Below, in pieces: positions 24,171 through 35,739 of a stretch of DNA of 64,000 bases (the first letter of the stretch is position 1; each line of letters opens with the position of its first letter). Both the position numbers and the translations under genes were made by a program. The DNA comes from Amborella trichopoda. Its lineage: Eukaryota > Streptophyta > Magnoliopsida > Amborellales > Amborellaceae. The notes below the pieces were generated by a model. The model did not search any database and had not been told where the DNA came from. It worked only from the letters and a program-made list of their open reading frames with translations. The stretch spans positions 892,523 through 956,522 of the forward strand of contig NW_006494856.1 of the NCBI RefSeq assembly GCF_000471905.2, written 5' to 3'.

Positions 24171-24859
24171 GCACTCCCTATCCTTCGGGGGACAGTGGCA
24201 AAGAAGTAGACACTTTGGCATTCCCTATCCTTCGAGGGGCAGGTGAACGTCAAAGATAATGCAGACATTTTAAATTTCTTCCTGAGGTCACATGGTCAGA
24301 GGGCACACCAACTAATCCCTCCAAGTCATTGTTCTCATCGAGCTCACCCATCTAGGGCATTTTTCCTCTTAGGGTTTTCGGCGTGAGATGTCGATGAGTT
24401 ACACAAACTTGAAACTCGAGTTGGATTTTTTAACCATGCCACTTAAATTCAGGGGTATTGCAGTTGAAAATTTTAACCCTGGCATCTTCTTTGATTTCCT
24501 TAGGGTTTTCTAAGGCTTTCTTTAAGAAGAGACTTGTCTGGTCGAATTTGAAGAGAGAGATGAGGCAGCAACGTGCAATCGTGGCTACACGGTAATCATC
24601 ATATCCTGGTGTCCAAGCTCTTCTATTTTAAAAGTCTTTTAGAAATTTTGAAAGTAGGGGGAGATTTGAAATAGAACCTAGAGCAGGGACATGTTACGAT
24701 TTTAACAACGAAATTAAAGTTTTTGGAAACAGAAAACATATAGTGAAAATTTTTGAAAAGAGAAAGATATTTTCAAAAACAAATTTGATCAGCAGTTTTA
24801 ACTCCTACAACCATAGAGCTCTCTAAGAAGTTTAGTGTCATGTAGCGATGGATCATACA

Positions 24860-25760
24860 CCCAAACCTTTTACATCAATACGGGGATAGACAGAATACAC
24901 TCGACCCTTTTACGTCATACGAGGATAGACGAAATACACTCGATCTTTTTACATCATACGGGGATAGACGGTACCTGCCTCGGCTCTTTTACGTCGTACA
25001 AGTTTGACATCTTTCCATCGAATAGGGTGGTTGCCCTGGATACACCCGACCTTTTGTGTCATACAGGGCTAGACGGTACTTGCCTTGGCTCTTTTATGTC
25101 GCACGAGTTTGGCGTCTTTCATTGAACAAGGTGGTTGTACCCTGAATACACCCGACCTTTTGCGTCATACAGGGCTAGACGGTACCTGCCTCGACTCTTT
25201 TAGTTGCAAGAGTTTGATGTCTTTCATTGAACATGGTGGTTGAGCCCTAAATACACCCAATCTTTTATGCCATACGGGGCTAAAAGGTGCATATCTTGGC
25301 TTTTTACGTCACACGAGTTTGACGTCTTTCATTGAACAAGGTGCGTGTGCCTTGGATGCACCCGACCTTTTGCGTCATATGGGGCTAAATGGTACCTGCC
25401 TCAACTCTTTTACGTCACATAAGTTTGACGTCTTTCATTCAATAAGGTGATTGTGCCTTAAATACTCCCAACCTTTTGTGTCATATGGGGCTGGACGGTA
25501 TCTGTCTCGGCTCTTTTATGTCACACGAGTTTGACGTCTTTCATTGAACAAGGTGGTTGTGCCCTGAATACACTCGACCTTTTGCGTCTTACAGGGCTAG
25601 ATGGTATATGTCTCGACTCTTTTACATCGCACGAGTTTGACGTTTTTTCATTGAATAGAGTGGTTGTGTCGTGTGATATACCCAACCTTTTGCGTCATAC
25701 AGGGCTAGTTGGTACCTCTCTTGACTCTTTTGAGTCGCACGAGTTTGACGTTGAACTGAA
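24860..25760. repeat. Tandem array with period about 105 bp in E5 3' region
   Basis: About seven to eight full units, each with CGACCTTTTGCGTCATACAG, a GGTACCTGCCTCGGCTC block, ACGAGTTTGACGTC and CATTGAACAAGGTGGTTG. The first copies (24,860-24,970) are half-length, about 47 bases. Starts fall near 25,046, 25,150, 25,254, 25,359, 25,464, 25,569 and 25,680. Because 105 is a multiple of three, short frames run through it. Confidence 0.88.
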
Positions 25761-26825
25761 GTGGACTTTGGTTGGCAGTTTAGGCTCAGGCCACCGAGGA
25801 GCGTTTTCTTTTTTTATTTTTGAAAATTGGTTGGCAATTTAGGCTCATGATGCCAAGGAGCGTTTTCTTTTTTATTTTATTTTTTAAAATTTTTATTTTT
25901 TGGAAAATTAGTTGCCAGTTTAGGCTTGTGCAACCGACGAGCGTTTGAAAATGGAAATTAATTAAAACGTTAAAAAAAAGTCACAAAATACATGATAACA
26001 CCAAGATCGGTCCTCGGAAGACCCCAAAATTGAGTGGGGTATTTTTAGGCAAAAACCTTTTGGACATTGGCTGTGTCGCTCAGGCGGAACTGATGGTGTC
26101 GCCCAGGTCTGGGCTACATGGCTGGTGTCGCCCAGCTAAAAAAAACAAAAAATTATGTATTTTGCGTAAAATTAAAACAAACATGGAAAATTTAGGCCAC
26201 ACCACTCGTGTCGCCCATGTAAATTTTTTTTTTTTTATTAAGTGGAAACGTGGGAAATCAAAAAGAAAATATTTTGGCAAAAATATATGGGCGACACCAA
26301 TGGTGTCGCTTGAGCGACTGAGGAGTGTCGTCCTCATAGGTTGGGTGACGCGGCTAGTGTCGCCCATATAAAAAAAAAAAATTTATTTATGTGGAAAATG
26401 GGATGAGTAAAGAGGCTATTTTCAAAAAAATGTGGGCGACACGGGTGGTGGATCCATGAAGAGTTCACTGGATTCTTGGGGGCTTCCATCTTGGAGAGGT
26501 CTCGACGTTCTTCCAGGGTTCATCGAAGTCACTTCGGTTTTCCATTCATGTCACCCTCTGACATCTCTCTAAGTTGGTTCTGTTGGGAACTTGTAGGGTT
26601 TTAGAGGAGTCTTCATCCTCAGGGGCAGCTTGTGCAGTATTGTTGGAACTTTCAAGTACTTATTTGTAGTTGAGTGTTCTGAATCGGAAGCTCCTTCTTG
26701 GAGATTTCTTTTTTCTTTTTTTTTTTTTACCTAAGATGCCTTTTCAGGTTTTCACCACGTCCATTTTTTTTTTTTTTCTTTTCTTTGTGGTGCTTTTTTA
26801 GATTTTCAACACTCTTTGGAGCCCA
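25761..26825 (-). other. E5 3' untranslated region
   Basis: Sequence between the pol stop and the tandem array. It contains T-rich runs, two copies of a GGCTC-containing GAGCGTTTTCTTTTTTTATT segment (25,790-25,870), and several GGCGACAC...GTGTCGCC motifs. No reading frame resembles a gene. Confidence 0.5.
26291..26309. repeat. Near-perfect palindrome GCGACACCA-A-TGGTGTCGC
   Basis: Nine-base arms around one base. Degenerate relatives lie at about 26,065-26,130, 26,200-26,220, 26,320-26,365 and 26,437-26,455. Confidence 0.85.
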
Positions 26826-28358
26826 TTACAGGTAGTATTTCCTGAGCTACATCGCATTAATGGGGTCGTTGACTTCGTACCCCTCCTGATTTTTTATCTT
26901 GTAAGAATTGCCCGTGTGCACTCAGGTAACCACGAATGGCCCCTCCCAATTAGGTTTGAACTTGCCTAAAGGGTGTGGATTTGTAGGAGTGAGGAAGATT
27001 TTCTTAAGTACTATGTTCCCTTCTCTGAACTGTCAAGGAACAACCTTTCTTTGGTATGCCCTCTCATTCTATGCTGGTAAGCAATGATATTTGGTGTTGC
27101 TCGTAGTCGTTTTTCATCCAAAGTAATGAGGGTAGCAATTCGTGCTTCGATCTTTTGTTCCTCATTCAAATTTTTGTGAACATGCACTCGGAGAGATGGT
27201 ATCTCAACTTCAATGGGTAGCACTGCTTCCATACCATACACCAATGAGAATGGGGTCATGCCAATAGGAGTCTTATCAGTTGTCTGGTAGGCCCATAGTG
27301 CATCATTTAGCTTTTCGTGTCAATCTTTGCCACCTTATATTATTCGGTCTATAATTCTGAGAAGTCTTTTGTTTGTGGCTTCTGCTTATCCATTTCCTTG
27401 AGGGTAGTAAGGTGTGGAGAATTTTTGTGTTATCCCAAACTTTTTGCACATGTTGGTGACCCCTTCATTTTTTAAGTTAGATCCATTGTCAGTAATGATT
27501 GACTCAGGAACACCAAATCTAAATAAAATGTTGTTCTTTATGAAACAGACAACATGTTGTCCTTCAATTTTGACAAATGATGTGGCATCTACCCATTTGG
27601 TGAAGTATTCTGTAGCCGTTAATATAACATGGTGGTTCATTCTAATGATATCAAGACCCACATGGCAAAGGGCCATACAGGCGGTGTTGAGTGGAGTGGT
27701 ACGGATGGTGCATGGATGAGGTCTCCATAAAGTTAACATTTGGGACACCTCTTAACGAACTTCTAACAATCTTCAGCCATGGTGTTCCAGTAATAGCCCT
27801 GGTGCCTGATTTTTTTGAGCTAAGGCGGCTGCCCTAGAATGACCTCCTTCATTGTGTTAACTCTGTCAGTACTTGGTCGATTTCTGGCTGATCGAGACAC
27901 TGTAAAATGATGTCATCGAAGGATTTCTTGAACAAGATATCACCTCTTACTAAGAATCCCCTAGAAAACCTTCAAATGGCTTCTTTATGCTTTTTGGTGG
28001 CTCTTTCGGGGTATAACCCATCTTAGCAGGTACAGAACATCGTGGAATCATGGTTTTGCCTTAACTAGTTCATCTGAAGCCACGAGAGACACTTCCCCAT
28101 CGTTCTCATTTTCTTACTCTATTTCTTCTTCGATCGTTGGTGGGGAAGGGTCATGTTTGTTCATGTGTAGAATGGCAGCATAGTGATTTCTGAAAGAATA
28201 TCAACCATTGAAGCAAGGGTCACAAGGGTATCGACGAACCGATTATTTTCCCTAGTTAAGTGCTGAAAGGTGATTTTTTTAAAATATGGGATCCTATATT
28301 CCACCTTTTCTTGATAGGATTTAAGCTTTTCTTCTTTCACCTTCCAAATCCATTGAAC
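26826..28358 (-). pseudogene. E5 integrase and upstream linker
   Basis: Minus-strand integrase of the second gypsy family. The core (27,748-27,386) has GLDIIRMN, ATEYFTKWVDA, FGVPESIITDNG and PYYPQGNG followed by AEATNKR after a stop, so the acidic triad is present. 27,259-27,011 reads MTPFSLVYGMEAVLPIEVEI. The C-terminal segment follows in other frames (KFKPNWEGPF, EVNDPINAM, LRKYYL) and the stop is at 26,826. 27,749-28,358 is the decayed zinc-binding and linker region. Several stops and frameshifts make it inactive. Confidence 0.88.
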
Positions 28359-28800
28359 TTAGTTTATGATGAGTAAGGAGTCACCAATCACTCGTATTTG
28401 ATTGATTTTCATTCCCATGGCGTTCTTGTGCCCGGCTATCAAGGCTTCATATTGAACAATGTTATTGGTACAAGGGAAATTCAATCTGATAGTTGTAGGC
28501 ATTAAAATCTTCTCAGGTGAGCATAGTATGACTCTTACACCTGACCCGTACTCGTTCCTTGCACTGTCGAAATATAATTCCCAAATTGAGTCCTCAATTG
28601 TGAAGAGGTTTCCATCAGGGAGATCCGTGTTGACAGGAGTGTTATCTAACAGTGGGTGTCCAGCCAAGTGGTCAGCAATGGCTTGTCCTTTGACCGATTT
28701 TTTACTAACATATTCGATCTCAAACTCGCTCAATAGCATTTTCCACTTCGCCAAACATCCATTAAGGACTGGTGTTTCCAATAAGTACTTGAATGGGTCT
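28359..28800 (-). pseudogene. E5 second (archaeal-type) RNase H
   Basis: Bridge LAKWKMLLSEFEIEYV and KGQAIADHLAGHPL, then aRNH with its acidic residues in LYFDSARNEYGSG, NIVQYEALIAG and VIGDSLLIIN. Its place after the RT-linked RNase H puts E5 in the Tat/Ogre lineage. The frame is open for 140 codons, after which the domain is lost. Confidence 0.85.
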
Positions 28801-30263
28801 ATTTTTTAGATGGGTTTGACTGTATGAGATAAGACATAGTGTCTTAACTTCTACATGGCTCACACAAGTGTCAAAAAGTGCTTCTCCACATCCGTGTATC
28901 TTGTCTCATAATCGATCATGGTTTTTCTGATGTAGTATATCGTCTATTCCTTTCCATGATCATTGTATTGTCCGAGCATTGCCCCCATGGTCTTGTCTTT
29001 CACAGATATATATAGGAACATGGGTTTATCTGGACTTGGAGGACTAAAGATGAGAGGTTTGGTAAGGTACTCCTTGAATTGATCGAACGCTTCTTGGCAT
29101 TCATTATCCCATATGAATGGGGTATCCTTTTTAAGGAGCCTATTGAACGACATGCACTTGTTTGCCAGTTGTGAAATAAAACGCCTTATGGCTTGTATGT
29201 GACCTTGAAGCTCACTGATTTCTCTGATGTTCCGGGGTGAGGGAATTTCAATGATGGCTTATATTTTGGACGAGTCCACCTCAATGCCCCTTTAGCTTAC
29301 TATAAAGTCTAGTAATTTGCCGGATTCAACCCCAAATGCACATTTCTATGGATTAAGTTTGAGTTAATGTTTCTAGAGTCTTTCGAAAATGGTTCTCAGG
29401 TTAGTGAGATGATCAGACTTGATCTTCGACTTAACCAAAATGTCGTCGACGTAGTCTTCCATAAGGGTATGCATTAAGTCGTGGGCTAGTCATTGCCTGC
29501 TGATAAGTTGCCCCTACATTTTTAAGGCCAGAGGGCATGACACAGTAGCAATAGGTTCCCCATTGCGTTATGAACAATGTTTTGGTTTGGTCTTCCTCTG
29601 TCATGAGGATCTGATTATAACCTGAGAAGTCGTTCATGAATGACAACATCTCGTGCCGCGCATTGTTGTCGACCAAGGCATCTATATTTGATAATGGAAA
29701 ATTGTCCTTTGGGCATGCCTTGTTGAGGTCTCTGCGGCGACACACACTCGAATCCTCTTGTCTTTCTTGGGTACGACCACTATGTTGGCCAACTACTCTG
29801 AGTAATCGACGGGGGTAATGAACTTCGCCTTGAGCAGTTTATTGATTTCTTCCTTAATTTTGAGCTCAAGGTGGATCTTCTGATGTCGGAGTTTCTTCCT
29901 TACAGGCTTTGCTCCTCCATTGAATATTAGGTGATGTTGCAACAATGTGGGATCTAACCCTGGCATATCATCGTATGACCAGGCGAAGACATCGTGATAT
30001 TTCTTGAGAAAGGAAATCATATTTTCCCACTCCTCAAGAGATAGGGAGGTTCCAATTTTGGTTAAGCTTGGGTACCTCTCAGTTCCTAGGTTTACATCAA
30101 TCGTCTCTTTGATGATAGCAGTTGGGTCACCATCAAACCTCTTCTTAATTTGCTCAATATGGGAAGTGAGTTCCTCAAGTTGAGAGATTTCCTCAGACTC
30201 TTGGCTCTCTTGATCTTCATCTTGGGTATTGTCCATTGTTATCGAACTATCTTGGGTGTTCAC
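28801..30263 (-). pseudogene. E5 reverse transcriptase and RNase H
   Basis: 30,263-29,793 carries the pre-RT segment (YHDVFAWSYDDMPGLDP) and the start of RT (EEINKLLKAKFITPVDY). 29,745-29,431 carries fingers and palm (RDLNKACPKDNFPL, FSGYNQILMTEEDQTKT, MPSGLKNVGATYQQAM). The catalytic YVDD is present at about 29,444-29,455 in a shifted frame (DYVDDILVKSK). 29,153-28,944 holds connection/RNase H (KKDTPFIWDNECQEAFDQF). Broken by several frameshifts. Confidence 0.88.
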
Positions 30264-31277
30264 CGTTTTTTAAAATTCTTTTTCATCTTTATCAATCTTA
30301 TCATGTTTTGAATTTTCAACGGATTTTAAAATAATATAAGAGGTATCCCTTAAGGGACTCGCGAGAGAAATCTTGGGGACTGAATGCGCAGATGGCCACC
30401 CTGCGCCAACCTATTTTTTGCTATCGAGACTTGAAGGTGTGGCTGGTATGCCTCCAACGATTCTCGAGATAAAGGAATGATCGACCAATTCTGTTCCTGG
30501 GATTGAATAGGTGGATGAGCACGCTTAGCTGGGTTAGAGTCGATTGTGCATACCTTCAAATCCAGGTCAGCAAAAAGGTCTTCAATTCCCAATTCTTGTG
30601 TGTGCTGAGATGTGGAAGAAGAATTATTCTCCGTTGGGGATTCAATGATCACCTTTGGCCGTTTTGAAGGACGGGCATCAAGAGGGTCGAGGCTTTGAAT
30701 GCCTCCAAATACAAACCCCGGATAGCTTGAAGGTTTCATCCGGCTTTGAAATAAGGTGAGAGAACAGTTGAGACCTCTTCGATCCTGTTTTCAGTTTTGG
30801 CTTGGAGTGATCCAGAAATCGCCTCCGTTATACCTTGCCCTTGACTCCCCAAGCCTTGGCATAGTTGGAAGCCTTGGAAGAAGAGCATGTGCCAAGCTTC
30901 AAGGGACCCGCAACCATATCAATGTTGACATTAGATGATGTCTTCCATTGATGCGGAAGTTTTCAAAATTTGAGGAATAAGGTCGCCGGCCTCTAGGCAT
31001 AAGGTGGCACAATCGGCTTGCTCGAAGGAAGCGAGTTGGATTTCTCCAAGCTCGACCCCTACGGCTGGCTTCCCTTTATGTATACTAGGATTGAGAAAAA
31101 TAAGGGGTTCAACACATACCTTCGCAACGCTGGTTGATGGAGTGTAGAGGTGACCACGAGGTTTTCATCCAACCACGGTCTTCCTAGTAGCATGTTGAAT
31201 GAAGGTTTTATGTCAAGACATAAAACTTTATCACTTGGACGGTAGGGCCGATCTTGAGTGTGAGAGGCAATATGCCT
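30264..31277 (-). pseudogene. E5 protease-RT linker
   Basis: Minus-strand region with one longer frame (30,739-30,350; FVFGGIQSLDPLDARPSKRP) and decayed sequence up to protease. Linkers of this kind are poorly conserved in Tat/Ogre elements; I recognise no domain. Confidence 0.5.
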
Positions 31278-31661
31278 TCAGCTTGTCGCTTGGTTTAGTT
31301 GACATGGCTCGAAATCATTCAGGCCTTTGCCTATCTGCTTCACTGTTTTCATAGGGCATATGTTTAAGGATGCCCCATTATCAACAAGCACTCTCTGTAT
31401 CTCATATCCTTGCATGAAAACAGTGACGTGCAGAGGTTGGACATGAAAGAGGTTGAAGCTGACTGGGATGTCATCGTCCATGAACACGATTGGTGTTGGT
31501 GCTATCAGTTCGTTGATCATTCCGCACAACTCATCCGGTTGTGTGTTGCTCGGAATGTGTGTCTTGGTGAGGACCTTTTCATTCTGAGCTCGGGATGTGT
31601 GTCTTGGTGAGGACCTTTTCAATCTGAGCCTGGATCTTCCCGAAATTAGCTGGTAGATCAT
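31278..31661 (-). pseudogene. E5 aspartic protease
   Basis: The retropepsin-like segment has VLVDNGASLNICPMKTV, the form of the catalytic D-x-G motif common in plant Ogre/Tat proteases. It is preceded by DDDIPVSFNLFHVQPLHVTV. It would release gag and pol products. A 31-base direct repeat (about 31,551-31,581 and 31,591-31,621) duplicates part of the upstream spacer and disrupts the frame. Confidence 0.75.
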
Positions 31662-32451
31662 CGATAGCTACAGATGCTTGAATTTCTTTATTCGGCTCAA
31701 GATCTGCGACTCCTACTGGTTGTCTGGCATTTGAGGTGTTTCCCATTCTTTCATCGAGGGTATCGACCATCAATTAAATCGGTTTGAACACTCGGTCTCA
31801 TCTGGTTAGGGAATCAACCTCGTCAGCTTAAAGCTCGATAGGGTCAGCCCTAGCAAGAGTAATGAGAGACTTTGGGGTGTTGGCCCCTTGTTTGGAAGAT
31901 GATCCCTTTTCGTTTATCTTGACTATATCAATCTCTAGTGGGTCATCTTCGTCATATCGGTCCCACTTAGGAAGGTTATCGAGGTTCGGAGATGAAGGGC
32001 TTCCTCTTAGAAGGCTTAAAAGATGTTGTTCGGGCTTTTGAAGGTGATGATCACAAGCAAATATGAATTGACTGGGATCATCTTCTTGGTCTCCACGCTC
32101 AATAATGTGAATGACGACATTCTCTTTAGAGTTGTCTTGAGCTCCCGACTTTTTAGTCGTTGTGACCATATTTTTAGCTAGAGGATTTGCGAAGATACCC
32201 ATCTTTTGATTAGGTTCTTCAACAGATTGATTTCTAGGGGTGTCAATGATGCCCCCCCTATTGATTAATGCTTGAATCACCTGCTTCAAAGACAAGTAGT
32301 TTTGGGCATCATGAGCATGGTTTTGATGCCATTTGCACCAATTGCTCTTATCCGTGACTTGAAATGGTGGTTCAGTTGATGGCGGGAGATAAACCATATT
32401 TCTAACCAGGAGTAATTTCAGCACTTTTTCTAATGGTATTTGAGAGGGATG
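31662..32451 (-). pseudogene. E5 gag C-terminus
   Basis: Minus-strand gag tail with the knuckle-like segment WCKWHQNHAHDAQNYLSLK and a following IQALINRGGI. Upstream it reads THPSQIPLEKVLKLLL. The open frame appears to continue to 32,577, but residues encoded right of 32,452 are antisense LTR L4. Gag is therefore cut at the L4 boundary and the 5' half of E5 is missing. Confidence 0.78.
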
Positions 32452-33759
32452 TGTTTGAACGTATTTTTCATCTCCTTGGTCCCTGGTAGGAAGCAGATCA
32501 ATAAAGCCTACACAACAGTGGAAAATTACCGACAGTCTCAGAATGGCCCCAAAATTTTTCAAGATCATCATCAACACTTTAAAAGATCATCTGTCAAGTT
32601 TTATCACGATCAGACATGTCTAAGTCAGTGAACATAAATAAACAGTTCTCCGAAAATTGGTCTCTAGCACCCTAAAACGAACCCTAAAACTGAAGCTAGA
32701 TTTTTGATGTCTCAAATCACTATGGGACCACTGCCATTAGATCTGGCATGGTCAAAAACCCCCATGGGCCAAGTTTCGGCTTGATTAGACACTTCATAAC
32801 AAAGATATGAGTAAACATTGAAACATAAGAGGCTGCACACTATTCATGTATGGCCTCACTGCACCAGAACACCATTAAAGGTGGCTGTTTTTACAGTCAC
32901 GGGAAGTCACTTTCGAAGCTCGTAACTCGCTCATTCCAAGTCGGATCAGTCCCAAATTTGGTGACCGTATTCATCTCATCAAGATGAACAATTCGATATG
33001 TGGCAGCCCTGAGACGATATCCGAGTAGGGAGGAGAAAAGCTTGAGAGAAGCTGTTGATCTTTGAGGAAGTTAAAGAAAATTCAGTAGCGACACGCATCG
33101 CTCAATGAACCAAATCACGACGCTCGCGCAACGGATCGACACAAAACCAATTCCATTGTGTGCGTAACGTTCAGAGCTATCATTAGACCGAACTACGGAC
33201 ATGATGGATGGTCAAAATTCATGCACGAAGCCGATGAAGTTACAGAAATTCCGGTCGCTGAATTCTAGATTCTGGTCAAAACTCAAAAGTTGCGAAATCT
33301 TCGTCCGGGCTCCAAATCCCGTTCCCATTATTACCACGCGATCATGATGACATGCTTAGTGTGCTATAATGAAGAAATCAAAGAAAAACATTTAGGAAAG
33401 AGCGCACTATCGATCCAAAGTTTCCATGATTCAAACGAATTTCAAGTCTCGTGATCATGACTCAAAAACATGATTCATGGCTCGAAGTTGGTATCAAAAC
33501 AATCGCCATGTCGATCCCTACAAGAAAGCAATAATATTTCGATCATACGGGCATCCGAACAACCCTGAGTCAACCACGAAAGATCACGTAAGTTCTCGGG
33601 CAGCCATAGGGACTGTTTTGGAATTTTACAAATTGTTAGGTTAGGGTAAAATAGTCCTATTGCACCCATTTTTAGAATTTATTTTAATTTAATTAAATCT
33701 TAATTTTCAGTAATTAGGTCTAATTTTGATCAATCCACCCATGTTTGAGCACAACTCCA

Positions 33760-33840
33760 TATAAACAGGCACTGCCTCATTGTAAAACAGACCCCCCATC
33801 ACCACTAAGTCCTGAGTGGATTCTTTGAAGATTCAATAAA
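33760..33840 (+). promoter_or_regulatory. L4 TATA box and poly(A) signal
   Basis: TATAAA at 33,760-33,765; AATAAA at 33,835-33,840 within TTCAATAAAATTTTGATC, a block conserved in L5 and L7. Transcription would start near 33,790. Confidence 0.75.
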
Positions 33841-34119
33841 ATTTTGATCCTTGCTTGAGCCTATAAGTATGTCTTGGAGGGATAGGGATGAGAGAGAGGA
33901 AAAGGGTCGATACCCTTCGGGCAGGTAACTTTCTCTCTCTTCTCTCTCTTCTTTCTCTCTCTTTTCTCTCTTCTTTCTCTCTCTTCTCCCTCTATATCTT
34001 TCTCTCTTCTTTCTCTTTCTTCTATCTTTATCTCTCTTCTTTTTCCCTCTTCTCCCTCTCTCTCTCTTTCTCTCTCTTCATTCTCTCTCTTCTCTCTCTT
34101 CTTTTCCCTCTTCATCTGT

Positions 34120-34900
34120 CAGTCGGCGACACCTAGCGTCGATTGGTTTTCTTACTATTCCTCTAGCAGTCGACAAGACCTAGCACTGATTGGTTTTCTC
34201 CCTCTTCATCTATCAATCAGTGAGACCTAGCGTCGATTGGTTTGCCCTCTCTTCCTCTGTCAATCGACGAGACCTAGCACCGGTTAGTCTTCTCTCTCTT
34301 CGTCTATCAATCTATGAGACCTAACGTCGGTTGGTTTTCTCTCTCTTCCTCTATTAGTCGATGAGACCTAGCACTGGTTGGTCTTCTCTCTCTTCATTTA
34401 TCAGTCAAAGAGACTTAATGCCGGTTGATTACCTCTCTCTTCCCCTGTCAGTCAGCGAGACCTAGTGCCGGTTGGTCTCCTCTCTCTTCGCCTATCAGTC
34501 GTCAAGACCTAGCGCTGGTTGGTTTTCTCTCTCTTCTTCTACCAATCAACGAGGACTAACATCGGTGTCTTTTCTCTCTCTACTAGTCGGCGAGGCCTAA
34601 TGCCGATTGGTCTTCCTCTCTTCTTCTAGCAAACAACGAGGTCTAGCATCGGTTGTCTTTTCTCTCTCTATCAGTCGGCGAGGCCTAGCGCCAGTTGGCC
34701 TTCTCCCTCTTCTTCTATCAGTTGGAGAGACCTAGCATCAATTGGTTTTCCCACTCTTCTTTTGTCAGTTGGCAAGACTAAGCACCAGTTGGCTCCCTTC
34801 CTCTCTTCTCATCTGACACAGTCAGTGAAGCCTAGCGCCAACTGCTTCCTCTCTCTCCCATCTCCTGAAACAGTCGGTGACGTCTAGCGCCGACTGCATC
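34120..34900 (+). repeat. L4 U5 hairpin array
   Basis: About fourteen degenerate units, spaced about 55-60 bases. Each has a CAGTCGGCGAGACCTAGC-like first half and a GCCGGTTGG-like second half, separated by TTTTCTCTCTCTTC spacers. The best stem, near 34,869-34,892, has arms CAGTCGGTG and CGCCGACTG around 8 bases. Many other units pair only weakly. Confidence 0.8.
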
Positions 34901-35642
34901 TCCTCTTCCTTCTTCTCTCACCTTTCGTTTATCCCGATCTTCTCTTTAATCATTCCTCTGCTGCTCTCTTGTTCGACCAAGAGGGATTGAGGTTAGCATC
35001 TCATAGCAGTCCTCTCGTATAGCCGTAATGTTGTGAGGCTAGGTTCTCTTGGCCTACTTTACTGGCACGACAAACTGACCATCGTGTCTAGCTAGCCGAT
35101 ATCGATAATAACGTCTAGTAGCGATCCTGTGAGTCGATCTCAGTTACCGAGCCTGTTTTGCCACCACGTTATGTCAATTATCTGCCAACTTAGTCACTGC
35201 CTTGACCTTCTCGCTTGGTCAAATCGTTCTCTCCCCCCGTCTTTCTTTCTTCTTTTCAAATACACATGCTTTCATATGTTCATAAAAGAGGAAAAGGGTG
35301 AGGCCTCACCCACCTATCCCATAACCTTTGCCATATATGTTTGTGATTGCATAAAGCAGAAAATAAGAAGAATATGAGCCAAGGGAGGAGATTTCGAAAC
35401 AGTTTCATTATTAGGGGGCTTTCTTCGTGATCTAAGAGGTCGCCCACCCGAGTCAGCCCGAGTAAGTTTTGAACCCACCTTTTAAATTCCTCTCTCACTG
35501 GTTGGTAACACCGCCCCCGTTTTCGAATGAGGTTCTCGAGAGAGTGACCTCACGAACGTCTCGAGTATTCCTCGAAACTCAAGACGCGAGCCGTCTGATC
35601 CCTTAGGGATCTAGAGGGTGAGATCGAGGCACCTAACCAGCT

Positions 35643-35660
35643 TGGCGAATCCACTAGGGA
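35643..35660 (+). promoter_or_regulatory. E6 primer binding site
   Basis: TGGCGAATCCACTAGGGA, three bases after the LTR end; variant of the E7 site TGGCAACTCCACTGGGGA. Confidence 0.72.
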
Positions 35661-35739
35661 CTTACTACCCCTTAGTCAGATTGTTCTTGTTTAGCTAGTT
35701 TCTTCTTTATCTGTTTTCATTATCTTTTCACTCTCACTT

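Larger units (their letters stand above)
32452..35639 (+). mobile_element. L4: 5' LTR of E6
   Basis: Full-length LTR of about 3.19 kb. It starts TGTTTGAACG against gag of E5 and ends CCA three bases before the PBS. U3 contains the conserved block around 32,640-33,600. TATAAA is at 33,760-33,765 and AATAAA at 33,835-33,840. U5 of roughly 1.75 kb holds the CT-rich tract (33,928-34,110), a hairpin array and a unique end. The start coordinate is supported because L1, L3 and L4 have different flanks at exactly this point. Confidence 0.88.

Noticed and set aside
24835-25842. Plus-strand frames through the 105-bp array as a repeat protein
   Set aside because: The frame breaks between units and no relative is known. 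It is kept only as a low-interest finding.
32452-32577. Extension of E5 gag to the ATG at 32,577
   Set aside because: These codons are the reverse complement of the L4 start, which matches L7 and L6; gag homology ends at 32,452.
33861-34136. Open frames rich in Leu/Ser/Phe or Glu/Arg (also 37,751-38,088, 53,538-53,975, 8,170-8,361)
   Set aside because: They are translations of CT/GA-rich LTR tracts. They imitate membrane or coiled-coil proteins but reflect base composition only.
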